Origin: an uncultured Prevotella sp.
GTDB taxonomy: Bacteria; Bacteroidota; Bacteroidia; Bacteroidales; Bacteroidaceae
Direction: 5' to 3'
Length of the DNA: 5,937 nucleotides
NCBI GenBank assembly: GCA_900318855.1
Contig: ONMG01000286.1
Span: 1 to 5,937 of the forward strand
The notes beneath the pieces were generated by a model. That model was not told the DNA's origin and did not search any database. It worked only from the letters and a program-made list of their open reading frames with translations. Shown piece after piece: positions 1 to 5,937 of the stretch; position 1 is the first letter of the stretch, and each line of letters starts with the position of its first letter. The position numbers and the translations under genes were made by a program.

Positions 1-1306
1 CCTTTTCTTGCTTCTTCTCGCCTGGGTCGCTGGACTGAAGTTGTGAGGGCAGCTCCGACACTGCTGTCCGTTGTCTCATCAGACGTTGTTCCTCCTCGGC
101 TTTGAGCAGGCTGACATTCTGACGGTAGAGCTGTTGGTTGCTCTGGCGCAGCCGTCGGTTCTGACGGAAGACTATGAAGAGCAGCAGAAGGATGACGGCA
201 GAGACGATGCAGCCCACTATAATGATGTTTCGCTGGATTTCGTGCTTGTGGTTGAGACGCTGTATCTCGTTGCCCACCTCTTTGAGCTGTGATTGGAATT
301 CCATTTCGCTCACGCTGGCCAATTGACGATAGTTAGTCAGGGTATCCTTCAGGTTGTAGTATTTCTCGCGATAGTCTTGGTATTGGCGCTGTGCCCCCTT
401 GGCCTTGTAGAGTTCAGAGTAGAGCGTATAAACCTCGAGTTTCAAGTCCTTTTGCTTCATGGTCGTGGCGATGGACTCGGGTTCGGTCATGCATGCTAAA
501 GCCCTGTCGATGAGTCCCATATCCTGGTAGGCATACACCTTATTGATATAGGTGAAATAGAGCAGGCGGCGGTATTCCTTTGAGGCTCCGAACAAGGCCA
601 ATTGTCGGTCATAGATGGCGATGGCACCATTATGGTCGTTACTCTCCAACCTTTTCATGGCCTCGTATAGCAACAGATTATACTGGTACAGGAATCCCTT
701 GGTCTGCCACTGCCGGTATTGGCGGAGGGTAGGAGCAACTTGCGGAAGCACTTTCAGCAGATGAGCCACATAGAGCAGGTTGGTGACGGCCATGTCGGCG
801 TGGTGGGTGTCATGAATGGCATTGGAGATGCGGAAAGCCTGATCGTAGTATTCAAGGGCCTTCCGGTTGAGCTCCGGATTGCTCGATTCCTCGGCTATGG
901 TCTGATACATAGCACCCAGGTCAAGATAAATGAGCGGGTCGGATTCGCCTGTGGCCTTTGCTATCTCGCGGGCCTTAGCCAAGTATTCGAAGCATTTGGG
1001 GTAGTCGTAGTATCCGTAGAAGTATATGGTCCACAGACGCAGGCAGGCATTCAGAGTGCGCTGTTGGTCTTCCTGTGCCAATTGGTTGGTATGGCGGTTG
1101 TAGATGATGGTGAGACAGATGAGTGCGGTGTCACTGGTGAGCTTGCCCTCGTTTAGGATGCTTGTGGCAGTAGTATAGAGTTCGGAAGAAGGTTTGGCGA
1201 GGAATTGCCTGTAGACGCCCTGTCTGTTGGCACCCAATGCGGTGCATGTCAGCAATCCTACCAACACGACAAGTAAACTGCACCTTGTTCTTATTATCCC
1301 TTTCAC
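1..1306 (-). CDS. TPR / transmembrane / coiled-coil sensor-regulator, 3' end cut by window edge
   Basis: Reading the minus strand from a GTG at 1306 gives an uninterrupted 435-codon frame that leaves the window without a stop. Residues 1-26 form a signal peptide: a basic stretch (KGIIRTR) then a hydrophobic core (LLVVLVGLL) ending near ALGA. Residues about 40-325 are helical and TPR-like, for example around 85-120, 125-163, 210-240 and 248-278. Residues 330-359 look like a coiled coil, 361-380 is a single strong transmembrane helix (IIIVGCIVSAVILLLLFIVF), and 381-412 is a basic coiled coil (RQNRRLRQSNQQLYRQN). This layout is typical of Bacteroidota regulators with periplasmic TPRs and a cytoplasmic AraC-like or LuxR-like DNA-binding domain, or a histidine kinase. 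The output domain should lie to the left of position 1 and is not seen. GTG 1306 is chosen because it gives the full signal peptide; upstream in-frame codons encode implausible sequence and the first in-frame ATG is over 100 codons downstream. Target genes are unknown. Confidence 0.85.
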   Translation of the reverse strand, partial: MKGIIRTRCSLLVVLVGLLTCTALGANRQGVYRQFLAKPSSELYTTATSILNEGKLTSDTALICLTIIYNRHTNQLAQEDQQRTLNACLRLWTIYFYGYYDYPKCFEYLAKAREIAKATGESDPLIYLDLGAMYQTIAEESSNPELNRKALEYYDQAFRISNAIHDTHHADMAVTNLLYVAHLLKVLPQVAPTLRQYRQWQTKGFLYQYNLLLYEAMKRLESNDHNGAIAIYDRQLALFGASKEYRRLLYFTYINKVYAYQDMGLIDRALACMTEPESIATTMKQKDLKLEVYTLYSELYKAKGAQRQYQDYREKYYNLKDTLTNYRQLASVSEMEFQSQLKEVGNEIQRLNHKHEIQRNIIIVGCIVSAVILLLLFIVFRQNRRLRQSNQQLYRQNVSLLKAEEEQRLMRQRTAVSELPSQLQSSDPGEKKQEK

Positions 1307-1310
1307 ACTG

Positions 1311-1341
1311 CAAAAATACGAAAAAGTTACGGGAGAACAAG
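1311..1341 (-). promoter_or_regulatory. Bacteroidota-type promoter for the TPR regulator
   Basis: On the minus strand there is CTTG (1341-1338), a 19-base spacer, then TATTTTTG (1318-1311). This fits the Bacteroidota primary sigma pattern of a TTTG-like -33 box and TAnnTTTG -7 box about 19-21 bases apart. The expected transcription start is about five bases after the -7 box, at or next to the GTG start codon at 1306, so the mRNA would have little or no leader. The motif match is directly seen; promoter activity and the start site are inferred. Confidence 0.6.
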
Positions 1342-1387
1342 TGAAATTCGACAATAATAAACGCTGATTGTGCACTGGAGATTAATT

Positions 1388-1426
1388 GGAAGGACGCATG
1401 GGGAAATGTACCCCATGCGTCCTTCC
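1388..1426 (-). terminator. Perfect 16-bp stem / 7-nt loop hairpin after the symporter gene
   Basis: The left arm GGAAGGACGCATGGGG (1388-1403) and right arm CCCCATGCGTCCTTCC (1411-1426) are exact reverse complements around the loop AAATGTA. The hairpin lies about 120 bases after the symporter stop and 82 bases before the regulator start, and would fold equally well in RNA from either strand. The likely job is ending or protecting the 3' end of the GH43-symporter transcript. The minus-strand RNA continues with AATTAATCTCC, which is A/U-rich but not a clean U-tract, so a classical intrinsic terminator is not assured. Alternatives are an operator for the regulator, a 3'-end stabiliser, or a copy of a dispersed palindromic repeat. 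I see nothing definite in the remaining gap sequence, 1427-1546. Confidence 0.5.
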
Positions 1427-1546
1427 GTTAGGATAAGCTTGCCAAGAGTCCCGAGGTTTGTTGTCTCAGCTGATTGCCCTATTGTCGGATTTCCATCTAA
1501 CGAAGAGGATAGAGGGCTCCTTAGGATTCCGAGTAGCTACTGGGCC

Positions 1547-2713
1547 TCAGCGTTTTCGGAACATCCAGTCGACAGCCACCGCAATAGCACCGTCGCCCGT
1601 CACATTGCAGGCTGTGCCAAAACTGTCCATAGCGATATAGAGCGCTATCATCAGCGCCTGCGCCTCGGCATTGAAGCCCAGGATGCTGGCCAGAGGGCCG
1701 AGCGCCGCCATGATGCATCCTCCGGGCACTCCCGGCGCTGCCACCATGACGATGGCCAGCATGAGGATGAAATAGAGGAACAGACCCAACTGATGGGGCA
1801 GTCCGGTGAGCAGACAGATGGTCAGTGCGCAAGCCGTTATCTTCATGGCGCTGCCGCTCATGTGGACGGTGGCGCAGAGAGGGATGGTGAATCCTGCTAT
1901 CTCCTGACGCACACCATTCTTCAGCGTTTGAGCCAGCGTCACGGGAATCGTGGCTGCCGAGGAGCTGGTGCCCAATGCGGTGAGGTAGGCGGGCAGCATC
2001 GTCCACAACAGACGGAAAGGATTGCGCCTCACCACAGCTCCGGCAATGCAGTACTCATAGACCAAGATAAAGAGGTGGAGCACGATGATGACGGCCACGA
2101 TCTGAGCAAAGACCATCATCATCTTACCGGCCTGTCCGTTGTGCGTCATATTGAGGAACACACCGAAGATATAGAGGGGAAGGAAGGGGATGATGCCCTT
2201 GTCAATGACCTTCGTCACGATGTATTTGAACTCGGTGAAGACTCCCTTCAAGGCGCCCAAAGCACCATAGGCAATGCCAAGACCCACGATGAAAGAGATG
2301 ACGAGTCCGCTCATCACATCGGCCAAAGGAGGAATGGTCACCGTGAAGAAAGGCAGCAGCTCAGCACCCTTGGCCACATGAGGAATGCCTCCGGCCGATG
2401 CCACCATCGAGGGAAAGAGCCAGGAGCCCGTGCCATAGGCGAGCAATCCCGCCAGCACGGTATCGACATACGCGATGACCACCGTCACCACGAGTAGCTT
2501 GCCGGCCCCACGGCCAATGTCGGCTATGGCCGGCGTGACCAGCCCAATGATGATGAGGGGAATCATGAATCCCAGGAACTGCCCAAAGAGAGCATTGAAC
2601 GTGACAAACACACGCACACACCAGTCGGGCAGCGCATGCCCCAACAGCACGCCGAGCACAATGGCTATGACAACCTGCGGCAGCAGGCCGAGTCTCCTTT
2701 TAGCTTTCACCAT
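1547..2713 (-). CDS. DAACS/SDF-family (GltP-like) cation-coupled solute symporter, atypical binding site
   Basis: A 388-residue, very hydrophobic inner-membrane protein of the dicarboxylate/amino acid:cation symporter family, near the usual 400-440 residues. Family marks are the HP1 serine motif TALGTSSSAATIP (245-257), the TM7 segment CATVHMSGSAM (280-290, where NMDGT is usual), the HP2 segment APGVPGGCI (326-334) and the TM8 motif MDSFGTACNVTGDGA (362-376). The ATG at 2713 is preferred because it gives a family-like N-terminus (MVKAKRRLGLLPQ); a TTG at 2737 would add eight unlikely residues. It begins 30 bases after the GH43 stop with no promoter between them, so the two are probably co-transcribed. 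Compared with GltPh, the TM8 arginine that contacts an acidic side chain aligns with Gly366, and the Asn and Asp of NMDGT are His284 and Ser286. The family is certain; the substrate is not, and the usual dicarboxylate label should be used with care. Neutral amino acids or another small solute are possible. Confidence 0.93.
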   Translation of the reverse strand: MVKAKRRLGLLPQVVIAIVLGVLLGHALPDWCVRVFVTFNALFGQFLGFMIPLIIIGLVTPAIADIGRGAGKLLVVTVVIAYVDTVLAGLLAYGTGSWLFPSMVASAGGIPHVAKGAELLPFFTVTIPPLADVMSGLVISFIVGLGIAYGALGALKGVFTEFKYIVTKVIDKGIIPFLPLYIFGVFLNMTHNGQAGKMMMVFAQIVAVIIVLHLFILVYEYCIAGAVVRRNPFRLLWTMLPAYLTALGTSSSAATIPVTLAQTLKNGVRQEIAGFTIPLCATVHMSGSAMKITACALTICLLTGLPHQLGLFLYFILMLAIVMVAAPGVPGGCIMAALGPLASILGFNAEAQALMIALYIAMDSFGTACNVTGDGAIAVAVDWMFRKR

Positions 2714-2743
2714 AGCATCATTACTTGTAACCCACAACCTACT

Positions 2744-4612
2744 CTACTCCTCGGCCTTCTCGGGCTGCACCCTCAGATAACGGAACGAACCTTCGACAAT
2801 CTCAAAGCCATGATGGCCAAGCTTCAGCTTCACGACGGCCGTCTTGCGTGGTGTAGGCTCCGTCGTGCTGCAATGCGTGTGGAAGACATATTCCCAGTTG
2901 CCCTGCGCATCCTTGAAGAGATCGCCATGACCGGTGCCATTGGCACCGATGAGCCGTCTGCTGATTACAGGCTCCTTCATCTTCTGGAAGGGCCCCATAG
3001 GCGACTTGCTTGTGGCCACGCCTACGGCATAATCAGGACTGCGGAAATCATTGCAGGAATAGAAGAGGTAATAAGTGCCGTCAATCTTCACCACCGTGGG
3101 TCCTTCGCTCACGGGCCATGGTGCCTTGCCTCTGTTCTCCCATCCCTCGCCGGCATGGATGACCTCACGGGCTGTCTTCTCCTTCATTGATTTGAAGTCC
3201 TTATTGAGCTCAGCCACATAGATTCGGTTGCCGTCGATGAGCCGTACATGATAGAGATAGGCTTTGCCGTCATCATCGAAGAACACGAAGGGATCAATTT
3301 CCTTGGTTTTGGCGGGCAGCTGTGCCAGCTTCTTCTGCTTGAACGGTCCCAGTGGACTGTCGGCCTCAGCTATGGCCAGTTGCTCATTGGCCGTATAGGC
3401 CATGTAGTACTTGTTATTCCGCTTGAACACCTGAGGCGCCCAGAATCCCTTTGTGCCCCAGCTGTCGCCCATCTTCAGAGCCAGACCGTTCTTGGCTTCG
3501 GCCGGCACCTGCCAGTGGCGGAGGTTCTTCGAGGTGTAGACCTTGAAACCATCGGGAGCCGAAGTGCCATAAAGATAATAGGTGCCATTGTCGGCAAAGA
3601 TAGTGGGGTCGGCAAGTTGTATCTGGTTGAACACCGGCTTCTCGGCCACGCTCGAGGGCTCGTTGCCGACCACATGTGGCCAGCCGTCAATCCATTCTAC
3701 ACGGTCGAGCCACACCACACGGCCGTCGCCGGGATCGCTGCGCTTGAAGCCATGATAGGTTATCCAGTCGGTGCCATTGTCATCGGTCACGAATTCAGCG
3801 TTATGGCCCGGTCCGGCCACCTGCTCGTTGCCGTGGATGAGTGTCTCGTAGTGGTTCTCGAGCAGACTCCTGCCCTGCTTGTCGACATAAGGTCCGAAGA
3901 GATTCTTCGACCTTCCGTAGGTGACATGATAGGTGCTCTTCAGTCCTTCACAGCATGAGCCGGCTGAGCCGAAGAGATAATAATAATCGCCGCGCTTATG
4001 GATGTAGGTGCCCTCCATGAAAGTGCCGGCCACCTGCTTCTTCTCGGCTCCGGGCTTCACCTTCAGTCCGTCATCGGTGAGCTCTATGCCATAGATGCCT
4101 CTGAAACTGCCCCAGAAGAGATAATTGTGACCCTTGTCGCGAATGAAGAACTCGTCAATGGAATTCTGCACTCCTATCTCCTTGCTGGTGAAGAGGCAGC
4201 CGCGGTCGGTGAAAGGACCTTCGGGCTTGTCGGCTGTAGCCACACCGATGCCGCAGGTCCACTCGCCGCCCCATACCGACTTAGCATAATAGAGCACATA
4301 CTCACCGTTGATATAATTGATGTCGGGAGCCCAGATGGCACCCTTTGGATTCCATTGGGGGCGGGTGGCGTCGGTGAAGGCGGTACCGAGAAATTTCCAG
4401 TGCACCATGTCGGCCGAACGGTAGATAGGCACATTGTGTACATTCTCAGTGGCATAGAGATAGAAGTTGCCGTCGGATGCCCTAATGATGGTAGGGTCGG
4501 GAGCACTCTTGTTGATAACCGGATTGCGATAGGTGCCACCGGCTGTAAGCCCACTCACCGATGCCGAAAGGAGCAAGGCAAGAGAGACCTTAGCCATGAA
4601 ATTCTTCTTCAT
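2744..4612 (-). CDS. Secreted tandem GH43 glycoside hydrolase (arabinanase-like plus arabinofuranosidase/xylosidase-like domain)
   Basis: A 622-residue protein starting at ATG 4612, with a signal peptide (MKKNFMAKVSLALLLSASVSG, cleavage near LTA) and no lipobox, so periplasmic or secreted. It carries two five-bladed propeller GH43 domains. Domain 1 (about 25-318) has candidate catalytic residues Asp39 (APDPT), Asp153 (SIDEF) and Glu200 (MEGTY), His270 in GPGHN, and an SCCEG...STY...YGRS segment around 219-234 like that of endo-arabinanases. Domain 2 (about 327-605) has Asp335 (LADPT), Asp440 (EIDPF), Glu503 (SEGP) and His562 (GTGHG), and resembles arabinofuranosidases or xylosidases. Both triads are therefore complete. 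GH43 enzymes invert and usually cleave alpha-L-arabinosyl or beta-D-xylosyl bonds; arabinan or arabinoxylan is the inferred substrate. The gene has its own promoter and probably forms an operon with the symporter downstream. A GTG at 4618 would add only two residues. Exact specificity and subfamily cannot be fixed by eye. Confidence 0.93.
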   Translation of the reverse strand: MKKNFMAKVSLALLLSASVSGLTAGGTYRNPVINKSAPDPTIIRASDGNFYLYATENVHNVPIYRSADMVHWKFLGTAFTDATRPQWNPKGAIWAPDINYINGEYVLYYAKSVWGGEWTCGIGVATADKPEGPFTDRGCLFTSKEIGVQNSIDEFFIRDKGHNYLFWGSFRGIYGIELTDDGLKVKPGAEKKQVAGTFMEGTYIHKRGDYYYLFGSAGSCCEGLKSTYHVTYGRSKNLFGPYVDKQGRSLLENHYETLIHGNEQVAGPGHNAEFVTDDNGTDWITYHGFKRSDPGDGRVVWLDRVEWIDGWPHVVGNEPSSVAEKPVFNQIQLADPTIFADNGTYYLYGTSAPDGFKVYTSKNLRHWQVPAEAKNGLALKMGDSWGTKGFWAPQVFKRNNKYYMAYTANEQLAIAEADSPLGPFKQKKLAQLPAKTKEIDPFVFFDDDGKAYLYHVRLIDGNRIYVAELNKDFKSMKEKTAREVIHAGEGWENRGKAPWPVSEGPTVVKIDGTYYLFYSCNDFRSPDYAVGVATSKSPMGPFQKMKEPVISRRLIGANGTGHGDLFKDAQGNWEYVFHTHCSTTEPTPRKTAVVKLKLGHHGFEIVEGSFRYLRVQPEKAEE

Positions 4613-4656
4613 AATCACTAATATTAATAAGGTACGATAGCTAGTTTATTGAGTCA

Positions 4657-4688
4657 CAAAGTTACTACTTATTTGCGTAGAAACCAAT
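4657..4688 (-). promoter_or_regulatory. Bacteroidota-type promoter for the GH43-symporter unit
   Basis: On the minus strand ATTG (4688-4685) is followed by a 20-base spacer and TAACTTTG (4664-4657), an exact match to the TAnnTTTG -7 consensus with good spacing to a -33-like box. Transcription would start near 4650, giving a leader of roughly 38 bases that is A/T-rich just before the ATG at 4612 (TTATTAATATTAGTGATT) and has no clear Shine-Dalgarno, as is common in this phylum. Activity is inferred from the motif only. Confidence 0.65.
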
Positions 4689-4710
4689 GCGGAGACCGAT
4701 TATTTTTCTA

Positions 4711-4720
4711 TGGGCGCCCA
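4711..4720. other. 10-bp perfect palindrome TGGGCGCCCA upstream of the GH43 promoter
   Basis: TGGGCGCCCA is its own reverse complement and is G/C-rich within an A/T-richer gap (4613-4775). It lies 22 bases upstream of the -33-like box of the GH43 promoter, a reasonable place for a regulator half-site or dimer site. The symmetry does not extend into the flanks, and a 10-bp palindrome can occur by chance, so this is only a candidate site. Confidence 0.25.
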
Positions 4721-4775
4721 GTTCTCTCATAGCACGTCGGGCTCCTCTGCCTCAAGTCGTGTGGCCTGACAACTG

Positions 4776-5867
4776 TCACCTCCGACTGTCAACAGCACAG
4801 CGTGGAAGCACTATGCACACCGTCTTGAGCGCCACATAGTCGGCCGAAAGAAACATCAAGCCTCCAAAGGGGCCCACCTCGCCATAGCTATTCTTGGCAA
4901 TGAAGAAGCGGCGCCCCTGACGGTCGTGTGCCAGTCCGATGAGCTCCATCACATGGTCATCAGTCGTCTCAAGACGCTCAAACTCACGCTGACGCAGCTC
5001 CTGCGACGGGCGGGCGCTACCCGATGGAAGCTCCGCCGTGCCCCGCCCGACTTGGAATCCGGGTTCACTGATGTCGCCCTCCCAGCACACTGGATGGCCC
5101 TGGCTGAGGGCACGCGTCATGAGGCGCATTAACTCATTAAGCGGCACATTCATAAAGGCACAGCGCTCGGTGTTGTCGGGCACTTCGAGCACAAAGCTAC
5201 GATGGAAAGGATGATGGGTGAAACTCGTATAAGCCTCATACTCATCGGGCAGGCACACGCTGTGGGCAAATTCCACGGGCGAATATTCGGCACCGAGCAT
5301 AAACACATGCAGGGGCAGGAAACCCATGCTGTCGTTGAGCCGGCGGGTGAGCTGGGCATTGAAAGCCGAAAGGCCGCCCCCAGCCGCGCCAATGCTTCGA
5401 GCGGAGAAAGCCACGGCACGCCCAAGCACACCCATATCGAGTCCCTTGGTATCAGGATAACTGTCGTAGGGAAGAATTCCGAAGCGCTCAATAGCACTGA
5501 TGAGCATCGGAGCCATGCCACGCATCGACACAGTCTGCCGTCCACCGCCAAAATAACAGGCTTGAGCCCGCTCACCCATCACGCGGCGTGCCACATAAGC
5601 CGGTGAGAGATTCACAGAGTCGCCCTGCATGAGGTGTTCGGTCTCAATGGTGGCCAGCATACCGTAGACCCAGAAAAGTGGACTCGCCCCCTGGTTCTTC
5701 ACGGGAGTGGTCTTCAACAAACAGTCCACCACGAACGGCTTCTGTCCCTTGTCGTGAGGCCGACCGGGCCGCGTACAAGCAACGAGGAGTGCTAAGGAGG
5801 AAAGCAGGGTCAGACCTCCTATCGCGCTTTGTTTCAGGTGATTCACCTGAGAAGTAAGTGATACCAT
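4776..5867 (-). CDS. C1 (papain/bleomycin hydrolase-like) peptidase-fold lipoprotein lacking the catalytic cysteine
   Basis: A 363-residue protein with a lipoprotein signal: hydrophobic core LTLLSSLALLVA then Cys31 in the lipobox LVAC, so probably membrane-anchored on the periplasmic or outer-membrane side. The N-terminal active-site segment TPVKNQGASPLFWVYGMLATIE (54-75) matches papain-like C1 proteases, with oxyanion-hole Gln59. Six residues later, where the nucleophilic Cys belongs, is Phe65 (codon TTC, 5675-5673), followed by the conserved Trp66. The other partners are present: His305 in DDHVMELIG and Asn326 in AKNSYGEVG. The PVCWEGDIS segment (259-267) and the NLSPAYVARR segment (86-95) suggest the bleomycin hydrolase/PepC branch, though it is shorter than the roughly 450 residues of PepC. 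By sequence it should not be an active cysteine protease; it may be a binding or regulatory pseudoenzyme, a recently inactivated gene, or a base-call error. ATG 5867 is supported by the intact signal peptide and a -7 box 36 bases upstream. It is separated from the GH43 gene by 163 bases and that gene's own promoter. Confidence 0.85.
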   Translation of the reverse strand: MVSLTSQVNHLKQSAIGGLTLLSSLALLVACTRPGRPHDKGQKPFVVDCLLKTTPVKNQGASPLFWVYGMLATIETEHLMQGDSVNLSPAYVARRVMGERAQACYFGGGRQTVSMRGMAPMLISAIERFGILPYDSYPDTKGLDMGVLGRAVAFSARSIGAAGGGLSAFNAQLTRRLNDSMGFLPLHVFMLGAEYSPVEFAHSVCLPDEYEAYTSFTHHPFHRSFVLEVPDNTERCAFMNVPLNELMRLMTRALSQGHPVCWEGDISEPGFQVGRGTAELPSGSARPSQELRQREFERLETTDDHVMELIGLAHDRQGRRFFIAKNSYGEVGPFGGLMFLSADYVALKTVCIVLPRCAVDSRR

Positions 5868-5903
5868 ATTCTATAACTAAAAGCCGAACCGTAGTCAGCA
5901 AGG

Positions 5904-5911
5904 CAAAGTTA
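5904..5911 (-). promoter_or_regulatory. -7 promoter box for the C1-fold lipoprotein gene
   Basis: TAACTTTG on the minus strand matches the Bacteroidota TAnnTTTG -7 consensus and is identical to the -7 box of the GH43 promoter. Transcription would start near 5898, giving a leader of about 30 bases with an A/T-rich end (TTTTAGTTATAGAAT) before the ATG at 5867. No TTTG-like -33 box is visible at 19-21 bases upstream; the bases there read CCGTC. This is a partial motif match. Confidence 0.5.
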
Positions 5912-5937
5912 AACAATAAAACACAAAGTAGACGGTC

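Noticed and set aside
719..1156. 145-codon plus-strand ORF
   Set aside because: It is antisense to the TPR region of the regulator, which has a continuous, well-structured minus-strand frame; it has no promoter or family signature.
1131..1340. 69-codon minus-strand ORF from 1340
   Set aside because: It overlaps the regulator start in another frame and lacks the signal peptide and TPR pattern; the frame starting at GTG 1306 explains the sequence better.
1370..2497. 375-codon plus-strand ORF opposite the symporter
   Set aside because: Its product is extremely rich in His, Arg, Asp, Glu and Gln with no recognisable domain, the expected complement of a hydrophobic membrane protein. The minus strand carries clear DAACS motifs throughout.
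2714..2737. TTG start at 2737 for the symporter
   Set aside because: It adds MWVTSNDA, unlike family N-termini; the ATG at 2713 gives a typical short basic start before the first membrane helix.
4613..4618. GTG start at 4618 for the GH43 protein
   Set aside because: It adds only two residues; the ATG at 4612 gives a standard MKK signal-peptide start.
2636..4621. Plus-strand ORFs at 2636-3190, 3248-3958 and 3998-4621
   Set aside because: All lie opposite the GH43 gene, show no family motifs, and stop and start where the antisense frame happens to be open.
4767..4778. Near-palindrome TGACAACTGTCA at the C1-fold gene's stop codon
   Set aside because: The five-base arms are separated by only two bases, so no useful hairpin forms, and there is no U-tract; most likely chance.
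5150..5606. Overlapping ORFs on both strands inside the C1-fold lipoprotein gene
   Set aside because: They show no domains, and the main frame carries the lipobox and C1 family segments across the whole stretch.

Overview
This window looks like chromosomal DNA from a Bacteroidota bacterium, most likely a Prevotella-type gut or rumen organism. The evidence is the TAnnTTTG -7 promoter boxes, A/T-rich leaders without clear Shine-Dalgarno sequences, and family resemblances recognised by eye: a TPR/transmembrane/coiled-coil sensor-regulator, a secreted double-GH43 enzyme and a C1-type lipoprotein. No database search was possible, so the taxon is an inference.

All four genes read on the minus strand; from right to left they are as follows. 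(1) Positions 5867-4776: a predicted lipoprotein with a papain-like C1 fold (bleomycin hydrolase/PepC-like) whose catalytic Cys position is Phe. It has its own -7 box at 5904-5911. (2) Positions 4612-2744: a secreted protein with two complete GH43 glycosidase domains, the first arabinanase-like. A promoter lies at 4657-4688. (3) Positions 2713-1547: a DAACS/SDF-family cation symporter starting 30 bases after the GH43 stop and probably co-transcribed with it. Several residues that bind acidic substrate and sodium in characterised members appear to be replaced. (4) Positions 1306-1, cut by the left edge: a signal peptide/TPR/transmembrane/coiled-coil protein, probably the sensor part of a regulator whose output domain lies outside the window. 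Its promoter sits so close to the GTG start that the transcript may be leaderless.

The gap between genes 3 and 4 (1307-1546) holds a perfect 16-bp inverted repeat at 1388-1426, probably the end of the GH43-symporter transcript. The gap between genes 1 and 2 (4613-4775) holds the GH43 promoter and a 10-bp perfect palindrome. I see no RNA genes, insertion sequences, CRISPR arrays or phage genes. The long plus-strand ORFs are antisense shadows.

Functionally, the GH43 protein would trim arabinose- or xylose-containing plant polysaccharide outside the cytoplasm and the symporter would bring a small solute across the inner membrane. No SusC/SusD pair is visible, so this is not a complete polysaccharide utilisation locus as seen here. 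The most notable points are the apparently dead protease-fold lipoprotein, the atypical binding sites of the symporter, and the tandem GH43 architecture joined to it.
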